Shown here in pieces: positions 10,100 to 20,125 of a DNA stretch of 64,000 bases. Numbering within the stretch: the first letter of the stretch is position 1; each line of letters begins with the position of its first letter. The notes beneath the pieces are model-generated. The model saw only the letters and a list, made by a program, of their open reading frames with translations. It had not been told where the DNA came from and did not search any database. A program made the translations under genes and the position numbers. Origin of the DNA: Erwinia sp. E_sp_B01_1 (GTDB lineage Bacteria > Pseudomonadota > Gammaproteobacteria > Enterobacterales > Enterobacteriaceae); contig NZ_CP142208.1 in NCBI RefSeq assembly GCF_036865545.1, positions 1,798,001 to 1,862,000 of the forward strand, written 5' to 3'.

Positions 10100-10162
10100 A
10101 CAGGTCAAAACCAAAACCTGAGTAACCGGTCATTATTCCTGTTACCTGTGGTTTTGACCTGT
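10100..10162. repeat. Palindromic element with 14-bp arms
   Basis: ACAGGTCAAAACCA (10100-10113) and TGGTTTTGACCTGT (10149-10162) are perfect inverted arms around 35 bases with a weaker GTAAC/GTTAC inner pairing. It sits between elements A and B. It lacks the GTCCAT hexaloop, so it may be another family or a decayed member. Confidence 0.75.
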
Positions 10163-10206
10163 GTATCCCCATTACTGCAGGCGAAACTGAAACTAAAGGG
10201 AAGGGG

Positions 10207-10300
10207 GAGTGGGTTGATAAGCAAAGCGTCCCGGCACATGGACGTGCCGGGCCGAGCTGTCATGGATGACGCTTTTTGCGTCTTTGTGTTCAACCCACTC
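10207..10300. repeat. Nested palindromic element B
   Basis: Arms GAGTGGGTTGA (10207-10217) and TCAACCCACTC (10290-10300) enclose an 8-bp apical hairpin, CCCGGCAC-ATGGAC-GTGCCGGG (10230-10251), then AGC-T-GTCA-TGGA-TGAC-GCT, then GCTTTTTGCGTCTTTGTG. The core matches element C at 42264-42364 on the opposite strand, but the outer arms are unrelated in sequence, so pairing rather than sequence is kept. Confidence 0.8.
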
Positions 10301-10619
10301 TTCCTGACCATGCCCCTGACCCTGAAGGCAACTTACCCCTTTTCAGATAACCACTCTTCCTGACCATGCCCCTGACCCTGAAGGCAACTTGCCCCTTTTC
10401 AGATAACCACTCTCCCTGACCATGCCCCTGACCCTGAAGGCAACTTACCCTTTTCAGATAACCACTCTTCCTGACCATGCCCCTGACCCTGAAGGCAACT
10501 TACCCCTTTTCAGATAACCACTCTTCCTGACCATGCCCCTGACCCTGAAGGCAACTTACCCCTTTTCAGATAACCACTCTTCCTGACCATGCCCTGACCC
10601 TGAAAGCAATTTACCTTTG
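10298..10619. repeat. 56-bp tandem repeat array
   Basis: Units begin at 10298, 10354, 10410, 10465, 10521 and 10577: five full copies (one of 55 bp) and a degenerate sixth. Each contains CCTGACCATGCCCCTGACCC and ends in TTTTCAGATAACCA. The array starts inside the right arm of element B and ends 19 bases before the yceF stop. The unit length is not a multiple of three and there are no unique spacers, so it is neither coding nor CRISPR. Confidence 0.92.
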
Positions 10620-10637
10620 CTCAACCAGCACCTTCTA

Positions 10638-11219
10638 TTACGCTAACGGATCCACACCCACCTTACGCAGCATCTCGCATAAAGCAATCAGCGGTAGCCC
10701 TACCAGCGTATTAGGATCCCGGCCGGAAAGCCGGTCAAACAGCGTTATCCCTAATCCTTCGCTTTTAAAACTCCCGGCGCAATTCAGCGGCTGCTCTTTC
10801 GCAATATAATGGGCAATTTCTTTATCGGTAAGATGCCTGAAATCAACATTAAATGGCTCACAAATCACCTGCAGATGATTATTTGCACTGTCAAAAAGTG
10901 CCAGGCCAGTATAAAAAATGACGCTGTGCCCGCTTGCCTGACTTAATTGCTTGCGCGCGTTCTCCTCAGTGTGCGGCTTTCCGGTTATTTTGCCGTCAAT
11001 CACACACACCTGATCCGAGCCAATAATAAAATGTTGTGGATACTTATCTGCCAGCGCCTGAGCTTTGGCAGCGGCAAGACGTTGTACTAAATCAATAGCA
11101 GATTCATTAACTTGAGGAGATTCATCTACCTCAGGTGCCGCGGTGATAAAGGCAAGGCCCAGCTTTTCCAGCAGGCTCTTTCTGAAAGGGGAGGTTGAAG
11201 CCAGTACAAGTTGTGTCAT
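10638..11219 (-). CDS. yceF: Maf-family 7-methyl-GTP pyrophosphatase YceF
   Basis: The 193-residue Maf-like nucleotide pyrophosphatase hydrolyses modified nucleoside triphosphates; in E. coli YceF prefers m7GTP. It opens with the Maf signature [28 protein letters not shown] and [13 protein letters not shown] carry the conserved Asp and Lys that act in catalysis. It is divergent from yceD and ends next to the 56-bp array. Maf paralogues differ in substrate; YceF is chosen on gene position and sequence. Confidence 0.93.
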   Translation of the reverse strand: MTQLVLASTSPFRKSLLEKLGLAFITAAPEVDESPQVNESAIDLVQRLAAAKAQALADKYPQHFIIGSDQVCVIDGKITGKPHTEENARKQLSQASGHSVIFYTGLALFDSANNHLQVICEPFNVDFRHLTDKEIAHYIAKEQPLNCAGSFKSEGLGITLFDRLSGRDPNTLVGLPLIALCEMLRKVGVDPLA

Positions 11220-11322
11220 CTTTTTTCCAGAATAGATAGCGAATCACTTCAATGCATTTTAAACTGTGCGCCGCACTGGATGCGAATATTGGGTGAAAGA
11301 TGCTGTAAACCGGCCTTTTTCT

Positions 11323-11351
11323 TTGACTCTATCTCGTTACAAAGATAATAT
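11323..11351 (+). promoter_or_regulatory. Sigma-70 promoter for the yceD-rpmF-plsX-fab cluster
   Basis: TTGACT, a 17-bp spacer and TAATAT form a near-consensus promoter. Transcription from it should begin about 11357-11360, directly at or before the yceD ATG at 11361, which would give a leaderless or nearly leaderless yceD message. Confidence 0.7.
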
Positions 11352-11360
11352 GCGCGCCCT

Positions 11361-11882
11361 ATGCAAAAGGTAAAATTACCCCTGACTCTTGATCCGGTTC
11401 GTACCGCTCAAAAACGCCTTGATTATCAGGGCGTCTACACCCCTGAACAGGTGAAGCGTATTGCCGAATCAGTAGTGAGCGTGGACACAGATGTAGAGTG
11501 CACCATGTCGTTCGCGATCGACAACCAGCGTTTAGCGGTACTTAACGGTACGGCTGCGGTCTCCGTAACGCTGTGCTGTCAACGCTGCGGCGGGTCATTC
11601 CCGCATCAGGCCCACGTAACGTATTGTTTCAGTCCGGTCGTCACTGACGAACAGGCTGAAGCACTGCCGGAAGCGTACGAGCCGATCGAGGTCAACGAGT
11701 TTGGCGAAATCGATCTGCTGGCGGTGGTTGAAGATGAAATTATCCTCGCCCTGCCTGTCGTTCCGGTGCATGATTCTGAACACTGTGAAGTGTCCGAGGC
11801 GGACATGGTCTTTGGTAAACTGCCTGAAGAGGCGGAAAAACCAAACCCATTTGCCGTATTAGCCAGTTTAAAGCGTAAGTAA
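11361..11882 (+). CDS. yceD: DUF177 protein YceD (large ribosomal RNA accumulation protein)
   Basis: The 173-residue protein belongs to the YceD/DUF177 family, linked in E. coli and plants to 23S rRNA accumulation; the mechanism is not settled. A CCQRCGG cysteine pair sits mid-protein in an acidic context. It precedes rpmF by 15 bases, the usual partnership with ribosomal protein bL32. The start is the first ATG after the promoter; no Shine-Dalgarno site fits within the likely leader. Confidence 0.93.
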   Translation: MQKVKLPLTLDPVRTAQKRLDYQGVYTPEQVKRIAESVVSVDTDVECTMSFAIDNQRLAVLNGTAAVSVTLCCQRCGGSFPHQAHVTYCFSPVVTDEQAEALPEAYEPIEVNEFGEIDLLAVVEDEIILALPVVPVHDSEHCEVSEADMVFGKLPEEAEKPNPFAVLASLKRK

Positions 11883-11897
11883 TTAGGAGTAAGGTCC

Positions 11898-12068
11898 ATG
11901 GCCGTACAACAGAATAAACCAACCCGTTCCAAGCGTGGCATGCGTCGTTCACACGATGCTCTGACCACAGCATCTCTTTCCGTAGATAAAGTTTCTGGCG
12001 AAACGCATCTGCGTCACCACATCACTGCGGATGGTTACTACCGCGGTCGCAAGGTCATCGTTAAGTAA
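11898..12068 (+). CDS. rpmF: 50S ribosomal protein L32 (bL32)
   Basis: A 56-residue basic protein starts [20 protein letters not shown] and ends [10 protein letters not shown], which identifies bL32 of the large ribosomal subunit. AATTAGGAGTAAGGTCC supplies a ribosome binding site. It lies between yceD and plsX, so one mRNA joins ribosome synthesis and membrane lipid synthesis, as in other enterics. Confidence 0.97.
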   Translation: MAVQQNKPTRSKRGMRRSHDALTTASLSVDKVSGETHLRHHITADGYYRGRKVIVK

Positions 12069-12094
12069 TTCTTGCGGATACGCAAGGCGATACT

Positions 12095-13129
12095 TTGCCA
12101 CGTCTGACCCTGGCGATAGATGCCATGGGCGGGGACTTCGGTCCCTGCGTGACAGTGCCTGCTGCAATGCAGGCACTGGCCTCTAACTCGCAACTGCATC
12201 TTCTTCTGGTCGGCGATCCCGACAACATCTCGTCATTACTCGCAAAAGCTGATTCCGCCTTACTGGCACGTCTGCAGATTATCCCTGCCGAGTCGGTTAT
12301 TGCCAGTGATGCCAAACCTTCCCAGGCTATCAGACAGAGCCGGGGCACCTCAATGCGTGTGGCGCTTGAACTGGTGAAAGAAGGTAAGGCCGGGGCCTGC
12401 GTCAGCGCCGGAAACACCGGTGCGCTGATGGGCCTCGCTAAATTAATGCTCAAACCGCTGGATGGGATTGAGCGGCCCGCGCTGATGACGGTATTGCCGA
12501 ATCAGCAAAAGGGAAAAACAGTCTTGCTGGACCTGGGCGCAAACGTGGAATCCGACAGCGCTATGCTGGTGCAGTTCGCGATCATGGGCGCGGTCATGGC
12601 AGAAGAGATTCTGTCGGTGGCCTCGCCACGCGTTGCGTTACTGAGCAATGGTCAGGAAGAGACCAAGGGATTGACGAGTATCCGGGACGCCGCAGCAATA
12701 CTGCGTGAATTGCCAGATTTTAACTATATTGGATACCTCGAAGGGAACGATCTTCTTACCGGGAAGACGGACGTGCTTGTCTGCGATGGTTTTGTGGGCA
12801 ATGTCACCCTGAAAACCATGGAAGGCATGGTAAGAATGTTTCTTTCGCTGATGACTTCACAAGGCGAAGGTAAAAAAAGGGCCTGGTGGATGAAGCTGAC
12901 AGGGCGTTTGCTTAAAAAACGTCTGGCAAAGCGCTTCGGCCACCTCAACCCCGACCAGTACAATGGCGCCTGTCTGTTAGGATTGCGCGGCTCCGTGATT
13001 AAGAGTCATGGTGCAGCGAATCAACGCGCATTTACTGCAGCGATTGAACAGGCAGAGCAGGCGGTGCGGCGGCAAGTTCCCGAGCGGATTGCTGCCCGCC
13101 TTCAGGCTGTATTACCTAAGAGTGACTGA
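12095..13129 (+). CDS. plsX: Phosphate acyltransferase PlsX
   Basis: The 344-residue peripheral membrane enzyme converts acyl-ACP and phosphate to acyl-phosphate for phospholipid synthesis. The N-terminus [25 protein letters not shown] and [14 protein letters not shown] are family motifs. The start is a TTG, as the conserved N-terminus begins there and no ATG fits. The C-terminus is about 12 residues shorter than in E. coli. fabH follows after six bases. Confidence 0.95.
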   Translation: MPRLTLAIDAMGGDFGPCVTVPAAMQALASNSQLHLLLVGDPDNISSLLAKADSALLARLQIIPAESVIASDAKPSQAIRQSRGTSMRVALELVKEGKAGACVSAGNTGALMGLAKLMLKPLDGIERPALMTVLPNQQKGKTVLLDLGANVESDSAMLVQFAIMGAVMAEEILSVASPRVALLSNGQEETKGLTSIRDAAAILRELPDFNYIGYLEGNDLLTGKTDVLVCDGFVGNVTLKTMEGMVRMFLSLMTSQGEGKKRAWWMKLTGRLLKKRLAKRFGHLNPDQYNGACLLGLRGSVIKSHGAANQRAFTAAIEQAEQAVRRQVPERIAARLQAVLPKSD

Positions 13130-13135
13130 ACGGAC

Positions 13136-14089
13136 ATGTATACGAAGATTCTTGGTACGGGCAGCTATTTGCCTGAGCAGGTGCGGACTAACGCCGATCT
13201 GGAAAAAATGGTAGATACCTCGGACGAGTGGATTGTCACCCGCACGGGGATCCGCGAGCGTCGCATTGCTGGCGCAGACGAAACTGTAGCAACGATGGGT
13301 TTCCATGCCGCCGAACGCGCACTGGAAATGGCTGGCGTTGATAAGAACGACATTGGGCTGATTGTGGTGGCCACCACCTCATCAAGCCACGCTTTCCCAA
13401 GTTCAGCCTGCATGATCCAGCAAATGCTGGAGATTGATGATGCCGCGGCATTTGACCTGGCGGCCGCGTGCGCAGGCTTCACTTATGCCTTAAGCGTGGC
13501 CGATCAGTACATCAAAAACGGCGCGGTAAAACATGCGCTGGTGATTGGTGCTGATGTGCTCGCGCGCATGCTCGATCCTGAAGATCGTGGCACCATTATC
13601 CTGTTTGGTGATGGCGCAGGTGCGGTAGTGCTGGGCGCAAGCGAAGAGCAGGGGATTATCTCTACTCATCTGCACGCCGATGGCCGTTATGGCCAGCTGC
13701 TGACGCTCTCCAATCAGGATCGTGAGAATCAGGATCAACCTTCTTACGTCACCATGGCCGGGAACGAAGTGTTCAAGGTAGCGGTGACGGAACTGGCCCA
13801 TATCGTGGAAGAGACGCTGCAGGCGAACAACCTGGAACGTGAAGCGATTGACTGGCTGGTGCCACATCAGGCTAACCTGCGCATCATCAGCGCCACTGCC
13901 CGCAAGCTGGGCATGGGGATGGAAAAAGTCGTGGTAACCCTTGATCGTCACGGCAACACTTCCGCCGCTTCTGTGCCTTGCGCACTGGATGAAGCCGTGC
14001 GTGATGGTCGTATTCAGCGTGGTCAGCTTATTCTGCTGGAAGCCTTCGGCGGTGGATTCACCTGGGGCTCGGCGCTGGTTCGTTTTTGA
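13136..14089 (+). CDS. fabH: 3-oxoacyl-[ACP] synthase III FabH
   Basis: The 317-residue condensing enzyme starts fatty-acid chains from acetyl-CoA and malonyl-ACP. The catalytic triad is visible as Cys in AAACAGF, His in VPHQANLRI and Asn in HGNTSAAS. Length equals the E. coli enzyme. Gene order plsX-fabH-fabD-fabG-acpP-fabF is complete here. Confidence 0.97.
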   Translation: MYTKILGTGSYLPEQVRTNADLEKMVDTSDEWIVTRTGIRERRIAGADETVATMGFHAAERALEMAGVDKNDIGLIVVATTSSSHAFPSSACMIQQMLEIDDAAAFDLAAACAGFTYALSVADQYIKNGAVKHALVIGADVLARMLDPEDRGTIILFGDGAGAVVLGASEEQGIISTHLHADGRYGQLLTLSNQDRENQDQPSYVTMAGNEVFKVAVTELAHIVEETLQANNLEREAIDWLVPHQANLRIISATARKLGMGMEKVVVTLDRHGNTSAASVPCALDEAVRDGRIQRGQLILLEAFGGGFTWGSALVRF

Positions 14090-14105
14090 TTAACAGGACA
14101 TAACA

Positions 14106-15029
14106 ATGACGCAATTTGCTATGGTTTTCCCGGGACAGGGATCCCAGACGGTGGGTATGCTGGCTGAACTGGCTGCAGAGAACCCGACGGTAGAAAAAAC
14201 CTTCCGTGAAGCCTCAGATGCTCTGGGCTACGACCTTTGGGCACTGGTGCAGCAGGGGCCGGTTGAAGAATTGAACAAAACCTGGCAGACTCAGCCGGCT
14301 TTACTGGCCGCATCTGTTGCTATTTTCCGCGTTTGGCAGGAAAAAGGCGGATCCACGCCTGCAATGCTGGCGGGACACAGCCTGGGCGAGTATAGTGCGC
14401 TGGTTTGTGCCGGGGTGATCGATTTCGCGGAAGCGATCAAACTGGTTGAATTGCGTGGCAAACTGATGCAGGAAGCGGTTCCGGAAGGAACGGGTGCGAT
14501 GCAGGCCATTATCGGCCTGGATGACGCAGCCATTGCAAAAGCCTGTGAAGAGTCTGCACAGGGTCAGGTGGTTTCCCCTGTTAACTTTAATTCCCCTGGT
14601 CAGGTTGTTATTGCCGGAAATAAAGAAGCGGTAGAACGCGCTGGTGCAGCCTGCAAAGCAGCTGGCGCCAAACGTGCTCTTCCGTTACCTGTGAGCGTAC
14701 CTTCTCACTGTGCTCTGATGAAACCCGCTGCCGATAAACTGGCCGCTGCACTGGAAGCACTGACCTTCAACGCCCCGACAGTTCCGGTGGTTAACAACGT
14801 TGATGTGCAGTGTGAAACCTCGCCTGAGGCGATCCGTAGTGCGCTGGTTCGTCAGCTGTACAACCCGGTCCGCTGGACCGGATGTGTGGAATTTATGGCA
14901 CAGGAAGGCGTGACGTCGTTGCTGGAAGTTGGCCCTGGAAAGGTGCTGACCGGCCTGACGAAACGTATTGTTGACACCCTGACCGCGGCACCGGTAAACG
15001 ATCCGGCCAGCCTGTCAGCGGCGCTTTAA
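14106..15029 (+). CDS. fabD: Malonyl-CoA-ACP transacylase FabD
   Basis: The 307-residue enzyme moves malonyl groups from CoA to ACP. The nucleophile elbow GHSLGEYSAL carries the catalytic Ser; the partner His is in VPSHCALM. FPGQGSQ at the N-terminus is typical. The gene follows fabH by 16 bases and precedes fabG in the same unit. Confidence 0.97.
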   Translation: MTQFAMVFPGQGSQTVGMLAELAAENPTVEKTFREASDALGYDLWALVQQGPVEELNKTWQTQPALLAASVAIFRVWQEKGGSTPAMLAGHSLGEYSALVCAGVIDFAEAIKLVELRGKLMQEAVPEGTGAMQAIIGLDDAAIAKACEESAQGQVVSPVNFNSPGQVVIAGNKEAVERAGAACKAAGAKRALPLPVSVPSHCALMKPAADKLAAALEALTFNAPTVPVVNNVDVQCETSPEAIRSALVRQLYNPVRWTGCVEFMAQEGVTSLLEVGPGKVLTGLTKRIVDTLTAAPVNDPASLSAAL

Positions 15030-15048
15030 CAGTCAGACGAGGATGAAC

Positions 15049-15783
15049 ATGAGCTTTGAAGGAAAAATCGCACTGGTTACCGGTGCAAGTCGCGGCATTG
15101 GCCGTGCTATCGCAGAAACACTGGTAGCACGCGGCGCGAAAGTAGTCGGTACAGCGACCAGCCAGAGCGGCGCGGATGCCATCAGTGCTTATCTGGGCAC
15201 GAATGGCAAAGGCTTGCTGCTGAATGTGACCGACAGCGCCTCAATTGAGAGCGTGTTGGAAAATATTCGTGCTGAATTTGGCGAAGTGGACATTTTAGTC
15301 AATAATGCTGGCATTACGCGTGATAATCTTCTGATGCGTATGAAGGATGATGAGTGGCAGGATATTCTGGACACCAATCTGACTTCCGTATTCCGCCTGT
15401 CAAAAGCGGTAATGCGCGCTATGATGAAGAAACGCGTAGGCCGAATTATTACCATTGGTTCCGTAGTCGGAACGATGGGTAATGCGGGCCAGGCAAACTA
15501 CGCGGCAGCAAAAGCGGGTTTGATCGGCTTCAGCAAGTCACTGGCGCGTGAAATCGCGTCACGTGGTATTACCGTTAACGTCGTGGCTCCTGGTTTCATT
15601 GAAACCGACATGACGCGTGCGCTGACTGAAGATCAGCGTGCGGGCATTCTGGCGGAAGTGCCAGCGGGTCGCCTCGGCGGCGCGCAGGAAATCGCCAATG
15701 CCGTCGCATTTTTAGCCTCCGACGAGGCTGCGTACATCACTGGTGAGACGCTGCACGTCAACGGCGGGATGTATATGGTCTGA
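15049..15783 (+). CDS. fabG: 3-oxoacyl-[ACP] reductase FabG
   Basis: The 244-residue short-chain dehydrogenase reduces 3-oxoacyl-ACP with NADPH. It shows GASRGIGRAIA (cofactor loop), NNAG, the Ser of TIGSVVGTM and YAAAK with catalytic Tyr and Lys. Of two ATGs (15043 and 15049) I prefer 15049: the ACGAGG ribosome binding site touches the first but is six bases before the second, and this gives the usual 244 residues. Confidence 0.95.
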   Translation: MSFEGKIALVTGASRGIGRAIAETLVARGAKVVGTATSQSGADAISAYLGTNGKGLLLNVTDSASIESVLENIRAEFGEVDILVNNAGITRDNLLMRMKDDEWQDILDTNLTSVFRLSKAVMRAMMKKRVGRIITIGSVVGTMGNAGQANYAAAKAGLIGFSKSLAREIASRGITVNVVAPGFIETDMTRALTEDQRAGILAEVPAGRLGGAQEIANAVAFLASDEAAYITGETLHVNGGMYMV

Positions 15784-15937
15784 TAATCACGAAAACTATT
15801 TGCGTTATTTGCGGTAAAACCCGCAAAATAAGGTAAATTCGTGGTTTGACCAGCCGGGATTTAGTTGCATCTTTTTCACCATTTTATACACTACGAAAAC
15901 CATCGCGAAAGCGAGTTTTGATAGGAAATTTAATAGT

Positions 15938-16174
15938 ATGAGCACTATCGAAGAACGCGTTAAGAAAATCATTGGCGAGCAGCTTGGCGTTAAGCAGGAA
16001 GAAGTTGTTAATACTGCCTCTTTTGTAGAAGATCTGGGCGCTGATTCTCTTGATACCGTTGAGCTGGTAATGGCTCTGGAAGAAGAGTTTGATACCGAGA
16101 TTCCGGACGAAGAAGCTGAGAAAATCACTACCGTTCAGGCTGCTATTGATTACATCAATGGTCACCAGGCGTAA
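15938..16174 (+). CDS. acpP: Acyl carrier protein
   Basis: The 78-residue acidic four-helix protein carries acyl intermediates on a phosphopantetheine arm. The attachment Ser lies in [17 protein letters not shown]. It is nearly identical to the E. coli ACP. The 154-base gap after fabG, with a possible TTTGCGG/CCGCAAA hairpin near 15810-15830, leaves room for the extra promoter that usually raises acpP expression. Confidence 0.98.
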   Translation: MSTIEERVKKIIGEQLGVKQEEVVNTASFVEDLGADSLDTVELVMALEEEFDTEIPDEEAEKITTVQAAIDYINGHQA

Positions 16175-16268
16175 GTGAGCATCTCCAGGCGGTCATTCGA
16201 CCGCCTGAGTTTTATCTGAAAGTCCCACACAGTGTCCCTGTCATTTTTTCCCTCCCTGGAGGACGAAC

Positions 16269-17510
16269 GTGTCTAAGCGTCGTGTAGTTGTGACCGGTCT
16301 TGGCATGTTGTCTCCTGTCGGCAATACCGTAGAGTCTACCTGGAATGCTCTTGTTGCCGGTCAGAGTGGCATCAGCCTGATCGACCATTTTGATACTAGT
16401 GCCTACGCAACGCGTTTTGCTGGCTTAGTAAAGGATTTTAACTGTGAAGAATTTATCTCGCGCAAAGATCAGCGCAAGATGGATGCCTTCATTCAGTACG
16501 GCGTTGTCGCTGGCATTCAGGCCATGCAGGATTCCGGTCTGGTCATTACTGATGAGAATGCCGATCGTATTGGTGCCGCTATCGGCTCCGGTATCGGTGG
16601 TCTCGGTCTGATTGAAGAGAACCACGCTTCGCTGGTCAACGGCGGCCCGCGTAAAATCAGTCCTTTCTTCGTTCCCTCCACGATTGTGAACATGATAGCG
16701 GGTCACCTGACTATTATGTATGGCATGAAAGGCCCAAGTATCGCCATCTCCACGGCCTGTACTACCGGTGTGCATAACATTGGTCAGGCTGCGCGTATCA
16801 TTGCGTATAACGATGCCGATGTGATGCTGGCTGGCGGAGCAGAAAAAGGCAGTACGCCGCTGGGTATAGGCGGCTTTGGCGCTGCACGTGCGCTCTCCAC
16901 CCGCAATGAAGATTTCCAGGCGGCGAGCCGTCCCTGGGATAAAGATCGTGATGGCTTCGTGCTGGGCGATGGTGCGGGTCTGATGGTGCTGGAAGAGTAC
17001 GAACACGCTAAAAAACGTGGTGCGAAAATTTATGCTGAGCTGGTTGGCTTTGGCATGAGCAGCGATGCTTACCATATGACCTCACCGCCTGAAGACGGTG
17101 CTGGCGCAGCCCTGGCAATGAAAAACGCACTGAAAGATGCGCAATTGTCGCCAGAGCAGATTGGTTATATCAACGCACACGGTACGTCCACGCCAGCCGG
17201 GGACAAAGCTGAAACACAGGCGGTGAAGAACATTTTCGGCGCAAGTGCGGCTACTGTGATGGTGAGTTCGACCAAATCCATGACCGGTCACCTTTTAGGT
17301 GCAGCTGGCGCGGTAGAGTCTATCTTCTCGATTCTTGCGCTGCGCGACCAGGTTATTCCGCCGACCATCAATCTGGATAATCCGGATGTGGGCTGCGATC
17401 TGGATTTTGTGCCACATACAGCACGTCAGGTAAAAGGTCTGGAGTACACGTTGTGTAACTCCTTCGGCTTTGGTGGAACCAACGGTTCGTTGATTTTCCG
17501 CAAAGTCTGA
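16269..17510 (+). CDS. fabF: 3-oxoacyl-[ACP] synthase II FabF
   Basis: The 413-residue elongating condensing enzyme adjusts unsaturated fatty-acid chain length with temperature in enterics. The catalytic Cys is in [10 protein letters not shown]; His residues are in [12 protein letters not shown] and [11 protein letters not shown]. The start is a GTG with CCTGGAGGA upstream. It ends the fatty-acid block and is followed by a terminator. Confidence 0.97.
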   Translation: MSKRRVVVTGLGMLSPVGNTVESTWNALVAGQSGISLIDHFDTSAYATRFAGLVKDFNCEEFISRKDQRKMDAFIQYGVVAGIQAMQDSGLVITDENADRIGAAIGSGIGGLGLIEENHASLVNGGPRKISPFFVPSTIVNMIAGHLTIMYGMKGPSIAISTACTTGVHNIGQAARIIAYNDADVMLAGGAEKGSTPLGIGGFGAARALSTRNEDFQAASRPWDKDRDGFVLGDGAGLMVLEEYEHAKKRGAKIYAELVGFGMSSDAYHMTSPPEDGAGAALAMKNALKDAQLSPEQIGYINAHGTSTPAGDKAETQAVKNIFGASAATVMVSSTKSMTGHLLGAAGAVESIFSILALRDQVIPPTINLDNPDVGCDLDFVPHTARQVKGLEYTLCNSFGFGGTNGSLIFRKV

Positions 17511-17527
17511 TTTTTTGCCACTCCTGA

Positions 17528-17556
17528 AGGCCCGCTCAGACAGCGGGCCTTTTTTG
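17528..17556 (+). terminator. Terminator after fabF
   Basis: AGGCCCGCT and AGCGGGCCT form a perfect 9-bp stem with a CAGAC loop, followed by a T run. Confidence 0.9.
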
Positions 17557-17671
17557 TTTGCAACCCGGACGTTTTTTTCATTTCTGTACAATTCTGCACG
17601 GACAATCGGATGATTCTGCCGGGCTATGCGGGTAATCTTTACCGCTGTGCGATCTTCACGAGGGGAAAGTA

Positions 17672-18472
17672 ATGATTTGGATAAACGGTGAACCTCAGGA
17701 AAGCCTCTCTGCCCGCGATCGTGCCATTCAGTTTGGTGACGGCTGCTTCACTACCGCGCGCATCTGGCAGGGTAAAGTGGTAGCCACAGAAGCCCACCTT
17801 GCGCGACTGACCCTGGGATGTGAGCGGCTGATGATCCGGAACGTAGACTGGACAGCGCTGCACGAAGAGATGCTTTTTGCTGCTTCGACCTGCAAGACTG
17901 GCGTTTTGAAGGTCATTCTTTCCCGTGGTCAGGGTGGAAGAGGGTACAGCGCCGCTGGTTGTGGCCAGCCAACCCGTCTGATCTATCTCTCGGATTATCC
18001 GGCTCACTACCTGCAGCTAAGGCAAACGGGCGTCAGGCTCGTCCTGAGCACCATCCGGCTGGGAAAAAACCCGCTGCTGGCGGGGATCAAACACCTCAAC
18101 AGGCTTGAACAGGTGCTGATCCGTACAGAGCTTGACCAGACCGGCGCAGACGAGGCGGTGGTGCTTGACACTGACGGTAGCCTGGTGGAATGCTGTGCGG
18201 CAAATTTGTTCTGGCGCAAGGGAAAACAGGTGTTTACCCCCGATCTCAGCCAGTCGGGCGTCGACGGAATTCAGCGTCAGCAGTTAATTCAGCAGCTGCA
18301 CGAAAAGGGCACCGAAGTGCAGATCGTCAGCCGACCTCCTGAAGTGCTGGCCGATGCAGATGAAGTTCTGATCACTAATGCCCTGATGCCGGTGCTGCCG
18401 GTGTATCAGATCGAAAACTGGCACTACTCCTCGCGTCACCTTTTCAACCTGCTACGCCCTCAAGACGATTAA
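17672..18472 (+). CDS. pabC: Aminodeoxychorismate lyase PabC
   Basis: The 266-residue class IV PLP enzyme splits 4-amino-4-deoxychorismate to p-aminobenzoate and pyruvate for folate synthesis. The PLP Lys is in LAGIKHLNRLEQV, and the fold-type IV start DRAIQFGDGCFTT is present. mltG follows after 12 bases, so pabC-mltG-tmk-holB-ycfH form one unit. Confidence 0.95.
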   Translation: MIWINGEPQESLSARDRAIQFGDGCFTTARIWQGKVVATEAHLARLTLGCERLMIRNVDWTALHEEMLFAASTCKTGVLKVILSRGQGGRGYSAAGCGQPTRLIYLSDYPAHYLQLRQTGVRLVLSTIRLGKNPLLAGIKHLNRLEQVLIRTELDQTGADEAVVLDTDGSLVECCAANLFWRKGKQVFTPDLSQSGVDGIQRQQLIQQLHEKGTEVQIVSRPPEVLADADEVLITNALMPVLPVYQIENWHYSSRHLFNLLRPQDD

Positions 18473-18484
18473 CAGGGAAATTTC

Positions 18485-19503
18485 ATGACAGTAAAAAGAA
18501 AACTCTTCACCGGGATTGTGCTGATTATTGTGGCGGCCATTGCGTTCAGCTACTGGCAAATCCGTCAGTTTGCTGACTCAACACTGACCATCAATAAAGA
18601 AACTATTTTCACCCTGCCAGCCGGTTCGGGCCGGGTGGTGCTGGAAGCAGAGCTGAACAAGCAGCACATAGTGCCGCAGAGCCTGTGGTTTGGCTGGCTG
18701 CTGAAACTGGAGCCTGAACTGGCAAACTTTAAAGCCGGCACCTATCGCTTCACCCAGGGCATGACGGTACGCCAAATGCTGGAGCTGCTGGCCCTGGGGA
18801 AAGAAGCCCAGTTCCCGGTGCGTTTTGTAGAAGGAACGCGGATGCAGGAGTGGCTCGCAACGTTACGCAGTGCTCCCTACGTTAAACACACGCTGAGTGA
18901 TGATAAGCTGGCAACCGTGGCTGCAGCGCTGAAATTATCAGAGCAGGATGTGGAAGGCTGGTTTTACCCGGACACCTATGCCTACACGGCTAACACCACG
19001 GATGTTGCCTTGCTGACGCGTGCCCATGAGCGCATGGTGAAACTGGTGGACGATCAGTGGCAGGGAAAGATTGAAAACTTGCCCTACAAAGACAAAAACG
19101 ATTTAGTGACCATGGCTTCAATCATCGAAAAAGAGACGGCGGTAAGTGAAGAGCGCAGTAAAGTTGCCTCGGTCTTTATTAACCGTCTGCGCCTTGGCAT
19201 GCGGCTGCAAACCGATCCCACGGTCATTTATGGTATGGGTGAAAACTATAAAGGCGCGCTGACACGTAAAGATCTGGAGACGCCAACGTCTTATAATACC
19301 TACGTTATTTCGGGTATGCCGCCAGGCCCTATTGCTATGCCAGGAAAAGCTTCGCTGGAAGCAGCAGCACACCCGCTGAAAACTAACTTTCTCTACTTTG
19401 TGGCCGATGGTAAAGGGGGGCACACCTTTACCACCAATCTTGCCAGCCATAATCGTGCCGTGCAGGCCTGGCGTCTGGCGGTAAAGGAAAAAATGGACAG
19501 TAA
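18485..19503 (+). CDS. mltG: Endolytic murein transglycosylase MltG (frame runs into tmk)
   Basis: The product is a membrane-anchored lytic transglycosylase that cuts nascent glycan strands and sets their length. One N-terminal transmembrane helix (about 7-25), a LysM-like part and the YceG domain with the catalytic Glu in [10 protein letters not shown] are visible. In E. coli mltG ends KEKNAQ-stop, overlapping the tmk start. Here the run at 19488-19493 has six A, so the frame continues into tmk as one 546-codon open frame; with seven A it would end KEKNGQ-stop at 19501-19503. So this is either a MltG-Tmk fusion or an A-run sequence error. Confidence 0.9.
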
Positions 19504-20125
19504 ATTCATCGTCATTGAAGGACTTGAAGGCGCGGGCAAAACCACTGCGCGCGAGGTTATCGTTGCTACTCTGCGTGAGCAGGGGATAGCCGAGATCGTT
19601 TTTACCCGTGAACCCGGCGGAACACCCCTGGCGGAAAAACTGCGTGAGCTGATCAAGCAGGGAATCGAAGGCGAGCAGGTTACCGATCAGGCTGAGCTAC
19701 TGATGCTCTATGCCGCACGCGTGCAGCTGGTGGAAAATGTGATCAAACCCGCGCTGGCACGGGGAGCCTGGGTGGTTGGCGATCGCCACGATCTCTCTTC
19801 TCAGGCCTATCAGGGCGGCGGACGTGGCATGGACCGGGTGCTGATGGCTCAGCTTAAACAGAGCGTGCTGGGGACATTTTCCCCGGATATGACGCTCTAC
19901 CTCGATGTGACGCCAGAAATTGGTCTGCAACGTGCCAGAGCACGGGGCGAGCTGGATCGAATCGAGCAGGAGTCGCTGAACTTCTTTATCCGCACCCGTG
20001 AGCGCTATCTGGCGCTGGCGGCTGAAGATAAACGTATCAAAACAATTGATGCCACGCGCTCGCTGGAAGAGGTTTCACAAGCTATCCGTAACACGCTGCT
20101 GACCTGGCTGAAGGGCCAGCAATGA
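19493..20125 (+). CDS. tmk: Thymidylate kinase
   Basis: The 210-residue kinase phosphorylates dTMP to dTDP. The P-loop GLEGAGKTT, the DRH motif ([17 protein letters not shown]) and the lid [12 protein letters not shown] are present. [10 protein letters not shown] starts at the ATG at 19493, with AAAGGAAA just upstream. The upstream mltG frame reads straight into this gene because of the six-A run, so Tmk could be made alone from its own ATG, as a fusion tail, or both. The stop overlaps the holB ATG by four bases. Confidence 0.95.
   Translation: MDSKFIVIEGLEGAGKTTAREVIVATLREQGIAEIVFTREPGGTPLAEKLRELIKQGIEGEQVTDQAELLMLYAARVQLVENVIKPALARGAWVVGDRHDLSSQAYQGGGRGMDRVLMAQLKQSVLGTFSPDMTLYLDVTPEIGLQRARARGELDRIEQESLNFFIRTRERYLALAAEDKRIKTIDATRSLEEVSQAIRNTLLTWLKGQQ

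Noticed and set aside
10290-10478. Minus-strand frame over the 56-bp array (MVRKSGYLKR repeats)
   Set aside because: The 56-bp unit shifts frame at every copy, so no repeated protein is conserved; it has no ribosome binding site.
10298-10619. 56-bp tandem array considered as CRISPR
   Set aside because: Units are contiguous, with no unique spacers, and no cas genes are nearby.
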